20,046 bases of DNA from Cyclostephanos tholiformis (GCA_036939975.1 JALLPB010000261.1:1-20046); one strand, 5' to 3'. Counted from the first letter of the stretch, positions 1-9,216 are shown. The notes: generated by a model not told the origin, from the letters alone. Made by a program: numbers and translations.

Positions 1-131
1 ATTGTTATCGTTGTTATCGTTGTCAACGTTGTCATCGTTGTCATCATTGTCATTGTTGTAATTGTTGTCATTGTTGTCATCGTTGTCATCATTATCATTG
101 TTGTCATTGTCATCATCATTGTCATCATTGT
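1..131. repeat. Degenerate trinucleotide satellite (GTT/ATT/GTC/ATC)
   Basis: The stretch is almost entirely built of the triplets GTT, ATT, GTC and ATC (units such as ATTGTC and GTTGTCATC), with no interrupting unique DNA until about position 131. It is an imperfect microsatellite. It begins at the window edge, so its true length is unknown. A weaker version of the same texture is seen at 12395-12545. Confidence 0.85.
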
Positions 132-782
132 GTCTCCACTCATTGCCCCCCATGCCCCCCCTCCTGCCCTCTTTCCTCTTTCCCCTCACCTCCCTCACTT
201 GTCCCTCTGATGCTTCATCCCTTCCTCCCGATGTCAGTTGATTGTTATATAATTTGTGGGTGGAGGAAGTGACAAGTGCAATGATTTTATCATCATTGTT
301 TGTCGTTGGCTTGCCATTTTTTTCTGAGCACCTTACAAACAATTATGACAAAAAAAACAACAAAAGGTGAATGTCACACCATGTAGAAAATAATTCTACA
401 TGGCGTGATGATTGCCAAATATCGATTTGATCCGAGTGGGGCTGGGGACCAATTGAAAATTTGGCGACCATGGTGGGGGGCAATTTCGGTTTGTCAAAAA
501 AGGGCCTCTCTTTTGTTCACTGTCCATTTGTTTTTTTTTGGAAATTTGAGGCTTCGAAAAATTAGCCCTCCCACCAGAACAAAAAATTATTTGGTGGGAA
601 GTCTAGGCTGGACCCTCTAATTTTGATAGCTGTAGCCTCAATACAAAACAGCGGCATTATGAGATGGAAAAAGCATTCAATTCCTCTGTATCAAAATGTT
701 TGTAGAAGGTACATATGACATACCTAACATAATGGGATTTAAGAACCACTTCCCCCCAAATTCCGTTTCAGTTTGGATTTTC
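132..782. other. Gene-free stretch with pyrimidine-rich tract and a hairpin
   Basis: Positions about 134-240 are strongly C/T-rich on the plus strand (runs of CCCCCC and CTCCCT). The rest is AT-rich with short homopolymers. The short ORFs here have no recognisable protein signature and I do not call a gene. The only clear structure is the 375-407 hairpin, annotated separately. Confidence 0.5.
375..407. repeat. Inverted repeat / hairpin, 14-bp arms
   Basis: The left arm CACACCATGTAGAA (375-388) and right arm TTCTACATGGCGTG (394-407) pair at 13 of 14 positions around a 5-nt loop, and the next outer bases (T374/A408) also pair. It may be a foldback or MITE end, but no matching partner was found in the window. 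Confidence 0.7.
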
Positions 783-862
783 TATCGGGCGGTACCAAAT
801 GGTACTCAGAGTACCATTCGGCTATCGAGCGGTACCAAATGGTACTTCGAGTACCATTCGGT
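783..862. repeat. Two tandem 40-bp units, each containing a GGTACC palindrome hairpin
   Basis: Unit 1 (783-822) and unit 2 (823-862) differ at only a few bases. Each holds the near-palindrome TACCAAATGGTA (793-804 and 833-844) overlapping a hairpin. In unit 1 AATGGTACTC pairs with GAGTACCATT around one base, and in unit 2 AATGGTACT pairs with AGTACCATT around three bases. The same TACCATTTGGTA word recurs at 2061-2072, in inverted orientation and next to a related flank, and a variant recurs at 1874-1885. It could be transposon-derived or a protein-binding site; the sequence does not decide. Confidence 0.75.
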
Positions 863-2444
863 AACCAGTTCACTGAGCCGCCATGGCATGGGAAATGGTT
901 GATGTGGCATTACCCTCATGAGTGTTATTTTGATAAGGGTGATACCTACCTTATCCTAACAGTGGACAGGTACCTGGGATTCATTATTATGAATGATATT
1001 AATGTTGGTGCACGGGCCATTGGTATTAACTTCATTGATAGTTTTGTGTTGTGATGAGTGGTTTACCTAGGTAAAAGCTAGCTAATGCTAGTAAAAAATG
1101 AACAAACCGACCATGGTTGCCACCGTCAACCTATGGCTGCCATGGTGCTCCTCCCAGCGCCGCCACATGCAATAACCACCCAACATGTTGAGCGATAAGA
1201 TTATGTCATTAAAATAAGGATTTATCATTGTTAATCTATTTATTAGACCATTCTAATAATGACACATCGATGGGAGTTGTAGGTTGTGTTCTTATTTTTT
1301 CTACATAGGAATTTGTAGGATCAGTACCGAAAAATCGGCGATTACATCCAGTGAGGTAAGGAAAAGTGTCATTGGCAACATCGGAGCCATTGGCTAGGCA
1401 GCCCATCAGCTGGATCCACCGTTCAACTGCATCCATCAGGTAGGGACATCATGTACGCATGATGTGTGGTGGTGGGGGTGCCAAAGAAGGCAGGAAAGGA
1501 GCAGGAGGAGACAATTTCCCCACAATGCAAATCATCGCATCATACAATCAAAGCAGCCATCATCATCGTATGGCCACCACAGGGCCAGACTCCCAGCAAC
1601 AAAGCATACAACAATCAACTAACGTACCCTGCAACAGGTATTAGTTGTTAAAACTAAAAAATAATAATTATTACTATTTTTATGACCTATTATTTCACGA
1701 CACGTTGACAAATCGGCATGACGGTTGTCAGTCGTGATGGTCATACCATCAATACAGGGCATTGGTGGCAATGACAATGGCACATATACATTGTTCATGT
1801 CCCCCCTAGTGATTCCACCACTTGGAGTTTGCCATTTTGGGCATCTCCGACCATGCAGTTGAATTCAGGAAGGTATCATTTGGTAACTCATGATTTCCCC
1901 TAAAAATGGCCTTTATTACTGTATCATAGGCTTGCGTGCTCGCATGAGGACAGGAATTTTTGTATAGTAACTCAGTAGGAATATCTCTTGGGGTTCTAAA
2001 CCCTGATTGTCAGCCCCAGAGAGACGAGATAAGGCCTTGTAACCATATGGTAACTTATGATACCATTTGGTACTTCTGCCCGATTGAATATCCAAATTCC
2101 TTTTGGCCAAAAATTTCACCTCATAAAAAAATAGGAGTACCATAGAATACGCTGTTTAAACAATGATCCACAACATGCTGTCTCATAAATGGGAAGCTAC
2201 AAGTACTAAGTAGATAAAATAGTTTTTTGTATAGTTCCTTCATGAGCCCTAATTGCTTATTCCCTGATAATTTTTTGGGTGCACCCTGGGTCCAATGCCA
2301 ATTTTGATATGATGTCCTCTGTAAAAAGCTCTGTATACCAGATATGTGTCACCTGAACTCACACAACCCAACACAACTTCTATTTTTCCTTTCACTTTTC
2401 TATTTGATTTGACTTTCCCTTTCATATTTTTATTCTCCACCATT
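863..2444. other. Gene-poor stretch
   Basis: No ORF here has coding character or a recognised motif; short ORFs such as 1459-1644 are low-complexity and overlap each other in several frames. The visible structure is a pair of TACCAAATGGTA-like words at 1874-1885 and 2061-2072. The second has a neighbouring segment (about 2061-2105) that reads, on the minus strand, like the flank at 765-805. This suggests two inverted copies of one repeat about 1.2 kb apart. Confidence 0.4.
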
Positions 2445-3742
2445 ATGAAGGTCATCTACAACCCTGGAGGATTTGCATCTGGATGCTTTGCCCAAAGGAA
2501 GGAAGGTAACCTGCTTCGTCATAGGTACACTAAGTTGGAGAAGCTGAGGATCCTAGCTGTTCTTGAGTAGCTTCAAGCTGATGAGGGCTTGAATCTGGTC
2601 GACGCTGCATCTGTTCTTCAAGTTAACCCTTCATGCCTAACTCAATAGGTCAAGGCCAAGGATGACCTTCAAGTGAACCCCAAGACTACTGGCAACAAGT
2701 TATCTTTGCACGAAGGGCCTATGGGCCTCTTTAAGGATATTGAGATTGACCTTCTCAATTACATTGAGGAGTGGCATCAGAAAGGATTTGAGGTTAATTG
2801 CTTTACGCTTTTAAGAAAGGCTGGTCAGTTGAGGCGAGCCATCCATGACAAGAGTATCGGGGCCGCTAAGAGATTTATCTCCCACTTCTGGATGAAGAAC
2901 AACTTCACCCACCGTATTTCAACACACAAGGCTCAGCGTGACCCTCACGAGGTTGAATGCAAGGCAGTTGAATTCCTCAAGTACATTTGCTCCCGACTCA
3001 CCAATGGATCACATCATTCTGACTTCATCCTAAACATGGACCAGACTCCTGTCTACCATTCTATAGATAGCAGCATGACTGTTGAGCATGTTGGTGTGCG
3101 CACTGTCAACTTGCACGTGTCAACGAATGATAGCATGCACGTGACTGTTGCTGCCACCATCACCACATCAGGAAGGAAAGTGAAATCCATGGTGGTGTTT
3201 AAAGGTGAGTTCAATGTTAACAAACACCAGTTTTAAATATGATACTAATACTGTTTGCCATTCTAATAAAACCAAAAGGGGTGCCAAATGGAACCATTGT
3301 GAAGTGTAAGCTTCCATGTCACTACGCATGCCAGAAAAAGGCATGGTTCTATGAGAGCATCATGCTCAAATGGGTTGAGGTTATCCTCAAGCCCTATGTC
3401 GCCGACCATGTCCCACCCGGGATCGTCCCCATTATTTTGCTCGACTCGTTCACTTAATGCCATCCAAGTGCTTGGCATGGAGGTCAAGTTCATCCCCCCG
3501 GATGCACCGAGCTTGTCCAGCCCAAGGATGTTGGTTACAACAAGCCATTCAAATCCAAGCTGAAGGTGCAGTTCAGCAATTGGATGATGCTCCATGATCC
3601 CAACAAGCCCATGCCCAACTCAACCCATTGCAAAGTCACCGGCTGGATCATTGCGGCTGAGTGCAACATCCACACTGCGATGATTCGCAATGCATGGAAG
3701 AAGCACAACTTCTCATACTACCCAGACCAACCTAGGGAATGA
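2445..3742 (+). pseudogene. pogo/Tigger-type (DDE superfamily) transposase, disabled
   Basis: Conceptual translation gives a transposase of the pogo/Tigger/jerky group, which cuts and pastes DNA using three aspartates. The N-terminal part (2445-2990) reads as a helix-turn-helix DNA-binding region, with RHRYTKLEKLRILAVLE followed by a CENP-B-like segment containing NYIEEWHQKGFEVN. The catalytic part has the first Asp in LNMDQTPVY (about 3036-3062), the second in PIILLDSF (about 3430-3453), and the third in QPKDVGYNKPFK (about 3518-3555). An intron at 3205-3278 restores the reading frame. Lesions visible: TAG stops in frame at 2568 and 2646; a frameshift after LDSF near 3455, apparently with loss of about eight codons; and a compensating frameshift near 3500 before GCTELVQP. 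The open frame then runs to a TGA at 3740-3742. The length (about 410 codons) fits the family. I see the triad directly; the family name comes from these motifs. It is dead as written, and I found no convincing terminal inverted repeats. Confidence 0.85.
3205..3278 (+). other. Intron in the transposase remnant (74 nt)
   Basis: The donor is G|GTGAGT and the acceptor is CCAAAAG|GG. Removing it joins the conserved segments VVFKG and VPNGTIVKC in phase 1 without a stop, whereas reading through gives an early TAA at 3234. The junction falls where the family has continuous protein. Confidence 0.7.
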
Positions 3743-4329
3743 TGATAGCAGGTGTAGGTGTTAATTCATAGTATGTGTTAATTCATGATACTATTCAATG
3801 ATCAATATAAGAATATCATGCAAGATGAATAGTATAATTATTAATTATTATACTATTGTTGACTATAACAGCCCTCCTCATGCACATGCTTGGCTGCCTC
3901 ATCACCTTCTTGCTCCATCATTGTGTGGGATCATCCGGGATCACCATCATCGATCCCGATTACACCCTCGCTGCATCTGCAATAGATGAATAAATCAATT
4001 TATGATAATATTTTAATAATATTAATATTGTTGATTAATATTAATATTAATAATATTAAATCAAACAGCAAAACAAGCATGATCACCTAAGATTCTAGCA
4101 ATGCAACACCCCTCATTTCTATGAAACTTTTGGCGTTTTGTGGAGCTTTTGCACTCCATCAAATACACCTCAATTACGCAGGTGTAGAGCCCATCGTAAT
4201 CATCAGCCCCCCTTGATGCCAGATGCTGGGCTAAGAACCCAACCTTGCACCCAATTACCCCATCACCAACAAGATAAACAGCACGGACGTCGTCCTCTTA
4301 CCCCCCTTCCCTGTAGACCATCCTCTCCT
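3743..4329. other. AT-rich transposon-flank DNA with direct and inverted repeats
   Basis: GTGTTAATTCAT occurs twice (3758-3769 and 3776-3787, period 18). The arms AATAGTATAAT (3828-3838) and ATTATACTATT (3847-3857) form an AT hairpin. Positions 4000-4060 are almost pure AATATT repeats. An AATAAA at about 3989 could have served as a polyadenylation signal for the upstream transposase. No coding region is supportable here. Confidence 0.5.
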
Positions 4330-4716
4330 TCACAATTTTACCTTTGTCATAACCTGAACCTGGTCACCGCAGCACTTGTGTAACTCACACGAGCACCCCC
4401 TGTTCTCCTTTTTCATGCCCACGATGTCAACGAGTGTATTTGTCAGCATTCTTACCATATCGCTGTGGGTTGGGGTGTCGGCTGTGGTCGGGGTAGTGGC
4501 AGCAGCTCTTGAAAGAAGTACCTGAGCACACCGATCCACATTTTGCATTCGTGCCGTTGGAGCAGTCGCACCGGTCACATTTTTAAAAACCATATAGCGG
4601 ACCGGGCTCTCAGCGCGGCAGGATAAGCAGGGGCCTGGCACATTGCCCTGGTTGGTTGTTGCACAGTCGTCGCACTCCCAGGCGATGACATTTGTCCCAT
4701 CCTCCTCGGCTGCCAT
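4330..4716 (-). CDS. Small protein with an N-terminal RanBP2-type zinc finger (hypothetical)
   Basis: A 128-aa ORF. The start at 4716 has a favourable eukaryotic context (GCAATGG: purine at -3, G at +4), with a TATA-like TTATAAAAT about 15-20 bases upstream. Residues 13-33 read WECDDCATTNQGNVPGPCLSC, that is W-x-C-x2-C-x3-N-x7-C-x2-C. This matches the RanBP2/zinc-ribbon pattern except for one extra residue before the last pair. Such fingers bind RNA or ubiquitin in known families; which applies here cannot be seen. The rest has a Thr/Ala-rich linker, then a helical-looking MVRMLTNTLVDIVGMKKEN segment and a Cys-rich tail (CSCELHKCC). GC content is higher than in its flanks, supporting real or recently real coding. 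It lies convergent to the transposase remnant and could be a passenger ORF of that element or an independent gene. The C-terminus could change if an intron exists. Confidence 0.45.
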   Translation of the reverse strand: MAAEEDGTNVIAWECDDCATTNQGNVPGPCLSCRAESPVRYMVFKNVTGATAPTARMQNVDRCAQVLLSRAAATTPTTADTPTHSDMVRMLTNTLVDIVGMKKENRGCSCELHKCCGDQVQVMTKVKL

Positions 4717-5189
4717 TGCTTGTGTTATAAAATAAAATTTTGATTAGTTTTTGTTAGTAGTGGAATTTTGCATTATTGTGACATAGACACAACAAGGGAT
4801 CATAGTTGACCCACACACCATTGGAATTGTCTTGCAAATAGTAAGAAGGCTATGGTTCTTAAACCACATGCATATGCAGGAATAGAAGAGATCGGAGAAG
4901 GGCAATCGTACGTAGGGGCAACATTTCTCGTATTTGCTTCTGCAGCATTTAGTTAAAACAGCGTATTCCACGGTAGTCTGGAGGTGGGATGATGGGGCGT
5001 GATGCAGGGGCGGGGCAGACGGGCAGTCTGTCCGGCTCGCATTGTCTGCTGTTTTTATTTTTTTGAGTGGGTCGGCCGGCCGCGGCATTCACTGTTGAAC
5101 TCGGTTTTCATTGCAGCGATCCTTTTTACTCAACTTCAATTACTTTTGGTCAAGCAATTGCAGTTGGCCGACGATTCTTCTACATTCCA
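4717..5189. promoter_or_regulatory. Divergent intergenic region between the zinc-finger ORF and the IF-2 gene
   Basis: This 470-bp stretch should carry the 5' regions of both flanking genes, which point away from each other. On the minus side TTATAAAAT lies just upstream of the zinc-finger start. On the plus side a pyrimidine-rich TTTTCATTGCAG (ending 5116) looks like a 3' splice site, so an upstream 5' exon for the IF-2 gene is possible. A 114-codon minus-strand ORF at 4744-5088 lacks any recognised motif and I do not call it. Confidence 0.4.
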
Positions 5190-8100
5190 ATGACCGCTAC
5201 TACCCTTTGGCACAAGAACTGCGTCATTTACAGCTCAGTCACTTCACAGGTGTGCCAACGACGCCTCCTATCCTTCGAATCATTCTTCGCAAATCAGCAG
5301 CTGCAACTGAAACAACCGAAATTACAACCACAACCACAACATGATCATCTCGACAAAGCAATTGTTCCCAATCGTCGTCTAAACGACAATGTCAAAAATT
5401 CACCCTCGTCTGATGCATCACCTTTTTCAGTGCCTAATACAAGATCCAACACAAGACAAAGAAAATCCGATGTTTTACCACAGCGCTCAACTGCTGCATC
5501 GCCAAGAACGACAACTGCCTCATCCACACTGTCATCATCGTTGTCATCGCAGCCACCTTGGAAACAAAAAGATCAAGAAAGCTCTATTGCCTCCCCTAAA
5601 TCTCCATCATCTTTTTACTCTTATCAACAAGGGCGATTGCCGCAACAACATGACAATAATATGCCAAGTAGAAATGATTGGAACAATAAATTGCATCGAA
5701 CAGCATTGAAAAGTCGACCATCTTGGGGTGTTAGCGTTGATGACGAGATACAAGATATTTCTCAGCTGAGAAATGCGTTCATGAAGAGGAATGTCAACCA
5801 GGAGCAGTTCCGCAATACCAGGAGCGGGCAGGGTATGAGGAGTTCTGGCAATGCTCCTGCGTTAAGGGGGGGGGAAGAATTGAAATGGTCCGTCAGCAAA
5901 AATAATGCAACGTCATCTTCGCAATTATCATCACAGGCAGCCGATCATCCCCTCGAGGCCGATTCGGGCGTTGGCGCTAGTTGGATGCCGTCGTTTAACA
6001 ATACGAAAACTACTACACCACAAAAACCGCCTGTAAGTCCTCAACCTCCTGCAATGCTATCTTCATTTCAGATGCAACCAACGGATCGCAATGATGGCGA
6101 TGTCGAACAAGTTAAATCGATGGAACAGGTCATGAAGGAAAATGCCATCCAGCGTCATCGGAATATGGAGCAGTGCTACATCAATGCCGGGCAACGTGTT
6201 CCGTACAACTCTGATGAATTTGGAAATGTAAAATCAAACAACATCAGTGGTGGTACAAAAGTTGGTGATCGGCAACCATACGGCTGGCGTAACCAAAACA
6301 AAAATTCTGCGACTGAGGACAGGGGATTTCATGGAAAAAATCAGAATTGGAACACTGACTCAAAATTGAATGCTCCTTTTAATCAGCTCCAAGAAGGAGG
6401 TCAATACAAGCAGCAGCGCCACCAACAACAACTCGGTAAAAGCCTATTTAATAATCGTAAGCAACAACAACAAACGCATCAGGAACGACAACGGAAGCAA
6501 ATACGTAAACATTTGCCGCCATCGACGCCCAAAGAGGTCCGGCTACCATCCTCTCCACTTGGCCTTGTCGACCTGTCACTTTTGCTGCGAGTGCGCAAAC
6601 GAACCATAGTGCGGACGCTGCGATCCCTCCTCAACGAACCCATTGCTTACACTGCCGCAAATCAAGCATCTTACAAAATTGACCCCGAAATGATGGAATT
6701 CATTTGTGTTGAACTGGGCATCGAGCCAGTACAAGCGGAAAAGAAGAAAGGAAGTGATGTGGAAATAGCTGAACGACGTGCATTACGTCGCAGTATACCT
6801 AGTCATAGTTCGAGAGATAATGATAAGGACGATGAGGCCAGGACGAAAGAGGACGAAGAGAAGGAAGATCTGTACGCGTCATTTCCGCCGCGGAGTCCTG
6901 TCATAAGCATAATGGGACACGTTGATCATGGTAAGACTACGTTGATGGACGCTCTGCGCCGGCGTGCTGTGACTTCAGCTGCTGGTACGAAAACGTTGGG
7001 AGGAACAACAGAACCGCCAGATAAGAAAAAGAAGAAGACTAAGCGCAAGGGTGTGGGCGTTGTTGACGGCAACGTAGCGGGCACCGAGGCTGGGGGCATC
7101 ACACAGGTCATTACCGCATTCGAAGTGCCACTCCCCACAGAAGAGGGTGCAACGGCAGCAGTAGTCAGCGATGGCCAATCGCAAGCGATTTCCACTGTAA
7201 CTTTCTTGGACACTCCTGGACACGCCGCTTTTAAGAAAATGCGCCAATCAGGCTCGCTGGCCACCGACGTGATTGTTTTAGTAATCGCCGCTGACGATGG
7301 CATTGCGCCTCAGACGATCGAAATCATCGACATGTTCAAATCTATTGCGCGATCACAACCGCAATCTGTATCACTTGTGATCGCCGTATCGAAAATCGAT
7401 AAGCCAGGCATCGATGTCGACGAGGCGGTGATGCGAATCGAGAATCAGTTGATGGAACATGAGATTTTTACCGAAAACGTAGTAGCCAGTGTGGATGAGG
7501 GCGAATTCGGGGCATGTCAATTATTTCCAGTATCAGGAATCACCGGTGAGGGACTCGACGATCTCGTCGAGGGATTGGCTCTGCAGGCGGAGATAATGGA
7601 TCTCCGTGCCGATGAAAATGCCATGGGTGAGGGCATCGTGATAGATGCCCGTATAGAACGAGGTCTAGGTGTTGTTGCTGAGTGCATTATTCGATGGGGT
7701 AGCGTATCCAAGGGCGACTTCGTAGTTAGCGGTACGAACGGGGGGCGTGTCAAGTTTTTAAATGATGTGGGGAACAAAGCAATAGAAAAAGCGCGCCCGT
7801 CTCAGCCTGTTCGTATTGTTGGATTCAAAACTTTGCCAAGGGCGGGGGATCCAATTGTTTGTGCCAAGTCAGAAGATGAGGCAAGGGAACTCATACGCTT
7901 GCGTGAATCAGAACTCATCAACGAGGATCGTGGCGAATTCGAAAAAGATGTTCAGTTGCAAATCACAGGAACCGCCGCAAAGCAGCATTCGATGATGCAA
8001 AAGGCCCAACAAAAATATGGTTTCGATGGCGGACAGGTGAATGAGAAGATTAATTCAATATGGATTCCGGTGGTAATCAAAGCTGATTCTCATGGATCTT

Positions 8101-8744
8101 TGGAAGCAGTGCGGGATGCGTTGATAAGTGTTGCGAGTGAGTCCAAGCTAGATATTGTGATCGATCCAGTCGAAATGAGCACAGGTGTGATAACCATGAG
8201 TGATGTTGTGATGGCGAGAGAAAGTGACGCGGCAATTTTTGCTTTTGGAAAAGTTGGCGTTGCAGATAAAGAGACAAAAACCTTAGCAGAAAGTGATGGT
8301 GTCTCTATACGAAGTCATGATGTCGTATATAGATTATTAGAAGATGCCAAGGATTTCTTTGCCAGGTATCTACCTCTTCAATTCGAAGAGAAGGTGCATG
8401 GCAAGGGTTTAGTTCAAGCTGTCTTTGACGTGACAGATTCAAAGAAACAGTCTGTTTCTATCGCTGGACTGAGAGTCACGGATGGGCATCTATTCAAGAC
8501 AAAATCAATCGCCAGGAATGTTGGTGAGGAATCTCTTCCCTGTTTCTATCGGGTGGTGCGCCACGGAAAGTTGATGACTTCAGACATCAAATTGCAAGCT
8601 GGCAGTTTGCGTAAAGCGAAAGATGATGTTGACAGTGTGAGAAACGGAGAGGAGTGTGGTTTGGGCCTAATTGATTTTAATGATCTGAAGGAAGGAGATA
8701 TAATTGAGTGCTTTTCAATACAAGAGAAGAGAGCTGCTATTTGA
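5190..8744 (+). CDS. MTIF2: Organellar (probably mitochondrial) translation initiation factor IF-2
   Basis: This is a GTPase that places initiator tRNA on the organellar ribosome. The first in-frame ATG is at 5190, giving 1184 aa; the codon at 5067 is GTG and directly follows an in-frame TGA, so I do not use it. Residues 1-35 are rich in Ser/Thr, Arg and Lys with no acidic residue before about 31, fitting a mitochondrial presequence; I see no clear bipartite plastid signal. Residues ~35-455 are Ser/Gln/Asn-rich low complexity. Residues ~457-515 resemble the IF2_N domain. GTPase motifs: G1 GHVDHGKT (576-583), G2 GGITQ (635-639), G3 DTPGH (674-678), G4 SKID (734-737), G5 SGITGEG (782-788). A Lys-rich insert sits between G1 and G2 (about 591-630). 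Domain II follows at about 800-900, then the IF-2 domain 3 (VIKADSHGSLEAV, near 961-973) and the terminal domain with AGLRVTDG and DIIECF. The frame is intact and intronless, ending in TGA. Two oddities are the Ser in place of Asn in G4 and the long N-terminal extension compared with typical mitochondrial IF-2 of about 700 aa. Confidence 0.95.
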   Translation: MTATTLWHKNCVIYSSVTSQVCQRRLLSFESFFANQQLQLKQPKLQPQPQHDHLDKAIVPNRRLNDNVKNSPSSDASPFSVPNTRSNTRQRKSDVLPQRSTAASPRTTTASSTLSSSLSSQPPWKQKDQESSIASPKSPSSFYSYQQGRLPQQHDNNMPSRNDWNNKLHRTALKSRPSWGVSVDDEIQDISQLRNAFMKRNVNQEQFRNTRSGQGMRSSGNAPALRGGEELKWSVSKNNATSSSQLSSQAADHPLEADSGVGASWMPSFNNTKTTTPQKPPVSPQPPAMLSSFQMQPTDRNDGDVEQVKSMEQVMKENAIQRHRNMEQCYINAGQRVPYNSDEFGNVKSNNISGGTKVGDRQPYGWRNQNKNSATEDRGFHGKNQNWNTDSKLNAPFNQLQEGGQYKQQRHQQQLGKSLFNNRKQQQQTHQERQRKQIRKHLPPSTPKEVRLPSSPLGLVDLSLLLRVRKRTIVRTLRSLLNEPIAYTAANQASYKIDPEMMEFICVELGIEPVQAEKKKGSDVEIAERRALRRSIPSHSSRDNDKDDEARTKEDEEKEDLYASFPPRSPVISIMGHVDHGKTTLMDALRRRAVTSAAGTKTLGGTTEPPDKKKKKTKRKGVGVVDGNVAGTEAGGITQVITAFEVPLPTEEGATAAVVSDGQSQAISTVTFLDTPGHAAFKKMRQSGSLATDVIVLVIAADDGIAPQTIEIIDMFKSIARSQPQSVSLVIAVSKIDKPGIDVDEAVMRIENQLMEHEIFTENVVASVDEGEFGACQLFPVSGITGEGLDDLVEGLALQAEIMDLRADENAMGEGIVIDARIERGLGVVAECIIRWGSVSKGDFVVSGTNGGRVKFLNDVGNKAIEKARPSQPVRIVGFKTLPRAGDPIVCAKSEDEARELIRLRESELINEDRGEFEKDVQLQITGTAAKQHSMMQKAQQKYGFDGGQVNEKINSIWIPVVIKADSHGSLEAVRDALISVASESKLDIVIDPVEMSTGVITMSDVVMARESDAAIFAFGKVGVADKETKTLAESDGVSIRSHDVVYRLLEDAKDFFARYLPLQFEEKVHGKGLVQAVFDVTDSKKQSVSIAGLRVTDGHLFKTKSIARNVGEESLPCFYRVVRHGKLMTSDIKLQAGSLRKAKDDVDSVRNGEECGLGLIDFNDLKEGDIIECFSIQEKRAAI

Positions 8745-9216
8745 CACTAACACGCAGGCTGACAGCTAGTATTTATTGTTTTTGATCAAGTGAAATCCGG
8801 ATCCGTTGCATCTCTGATGATGGATACAAAGCGTCCTCATCCTAGTGGTCACCTAAACATGAGTCTTGTATGTTCACAATAGACTGTCCATTGTGCTGTT
8901 TCTGGACATAACAAATCGCAGTGTGAAATGTCATAACTTTAAGACTTATTAAAGATACCAACACAAATTTGAAGAAGGTCTTCCAACACATCATCATTTG
9001 CTGCGTACCGGACAGATATCACTAGCGTGGGGGCAGGGGGGACCTCCCCCCCCCCCCCTGAACACAGACACAAACAAACAATCTATCATTCATGTTTCCC
9101 GGTCCCGAACGATGCACGACCATGAGCTGGGGAGAACCCATTATTATTTTTGCCCCCCGAAGAAAACGTCTCCCCTCCCCAACACGACGAACGACGACGA
9201 TTAACGGGGGCCGAAA
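8745..9216. promoter_or_regulatory. Intergenic region: 3' end of IF-2 gene and 5' leader of the IST1-RING gene
   Basis: Both neighbours are on the plus strand, so this interval must hold the IF-2 terminator/polyadenylation region (ATTAAAGA near 8948 is a possible signal) and the promoter of the next gene. A run of 12-13 C residues, preceded by GGGGGG, lies around 9038-9058. The final 120 bases are CA/GA-rich (AACACGACGAACGACGACGA), typical of a transcribed leader. An in-frame TAA at 9202-9204 fixes the upstream limit of the next CDS. Confidence 0.45.

Noticed and set aside
1..131. Telomere or CRISPR-like array
   Set aside because: The units are degenerate triplets without spacers and do not match a telomere motif.
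2568..2648. TAG codons in the transposase remnant as evidence of a code in which TAG means an amino acid
   Set aside because: The same remnant also has frameshifts, the second remnant has TAA, TAG and TGA stops, and the two intact genes have no internal TAG. Ordinary decay explains it.
4744..5088. 114-codon minus-strand ORF upstream of the zinc-finger ORF
   Set aside because: No motif, mixed Cys/Leu composition, and it overlaps the presumed 5' region of the IF-2 gene.
5067..5189. Upstream extension of the IF-2 reading frame to a GTG at 5067
   Set aside because: A eukaryotic nuclear gene is not expected to start at GTG. The codon follows an in-frame TGA, and the first in-frame ATG is at 5190. 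A spliced upstream exon remains possible but is not shown.
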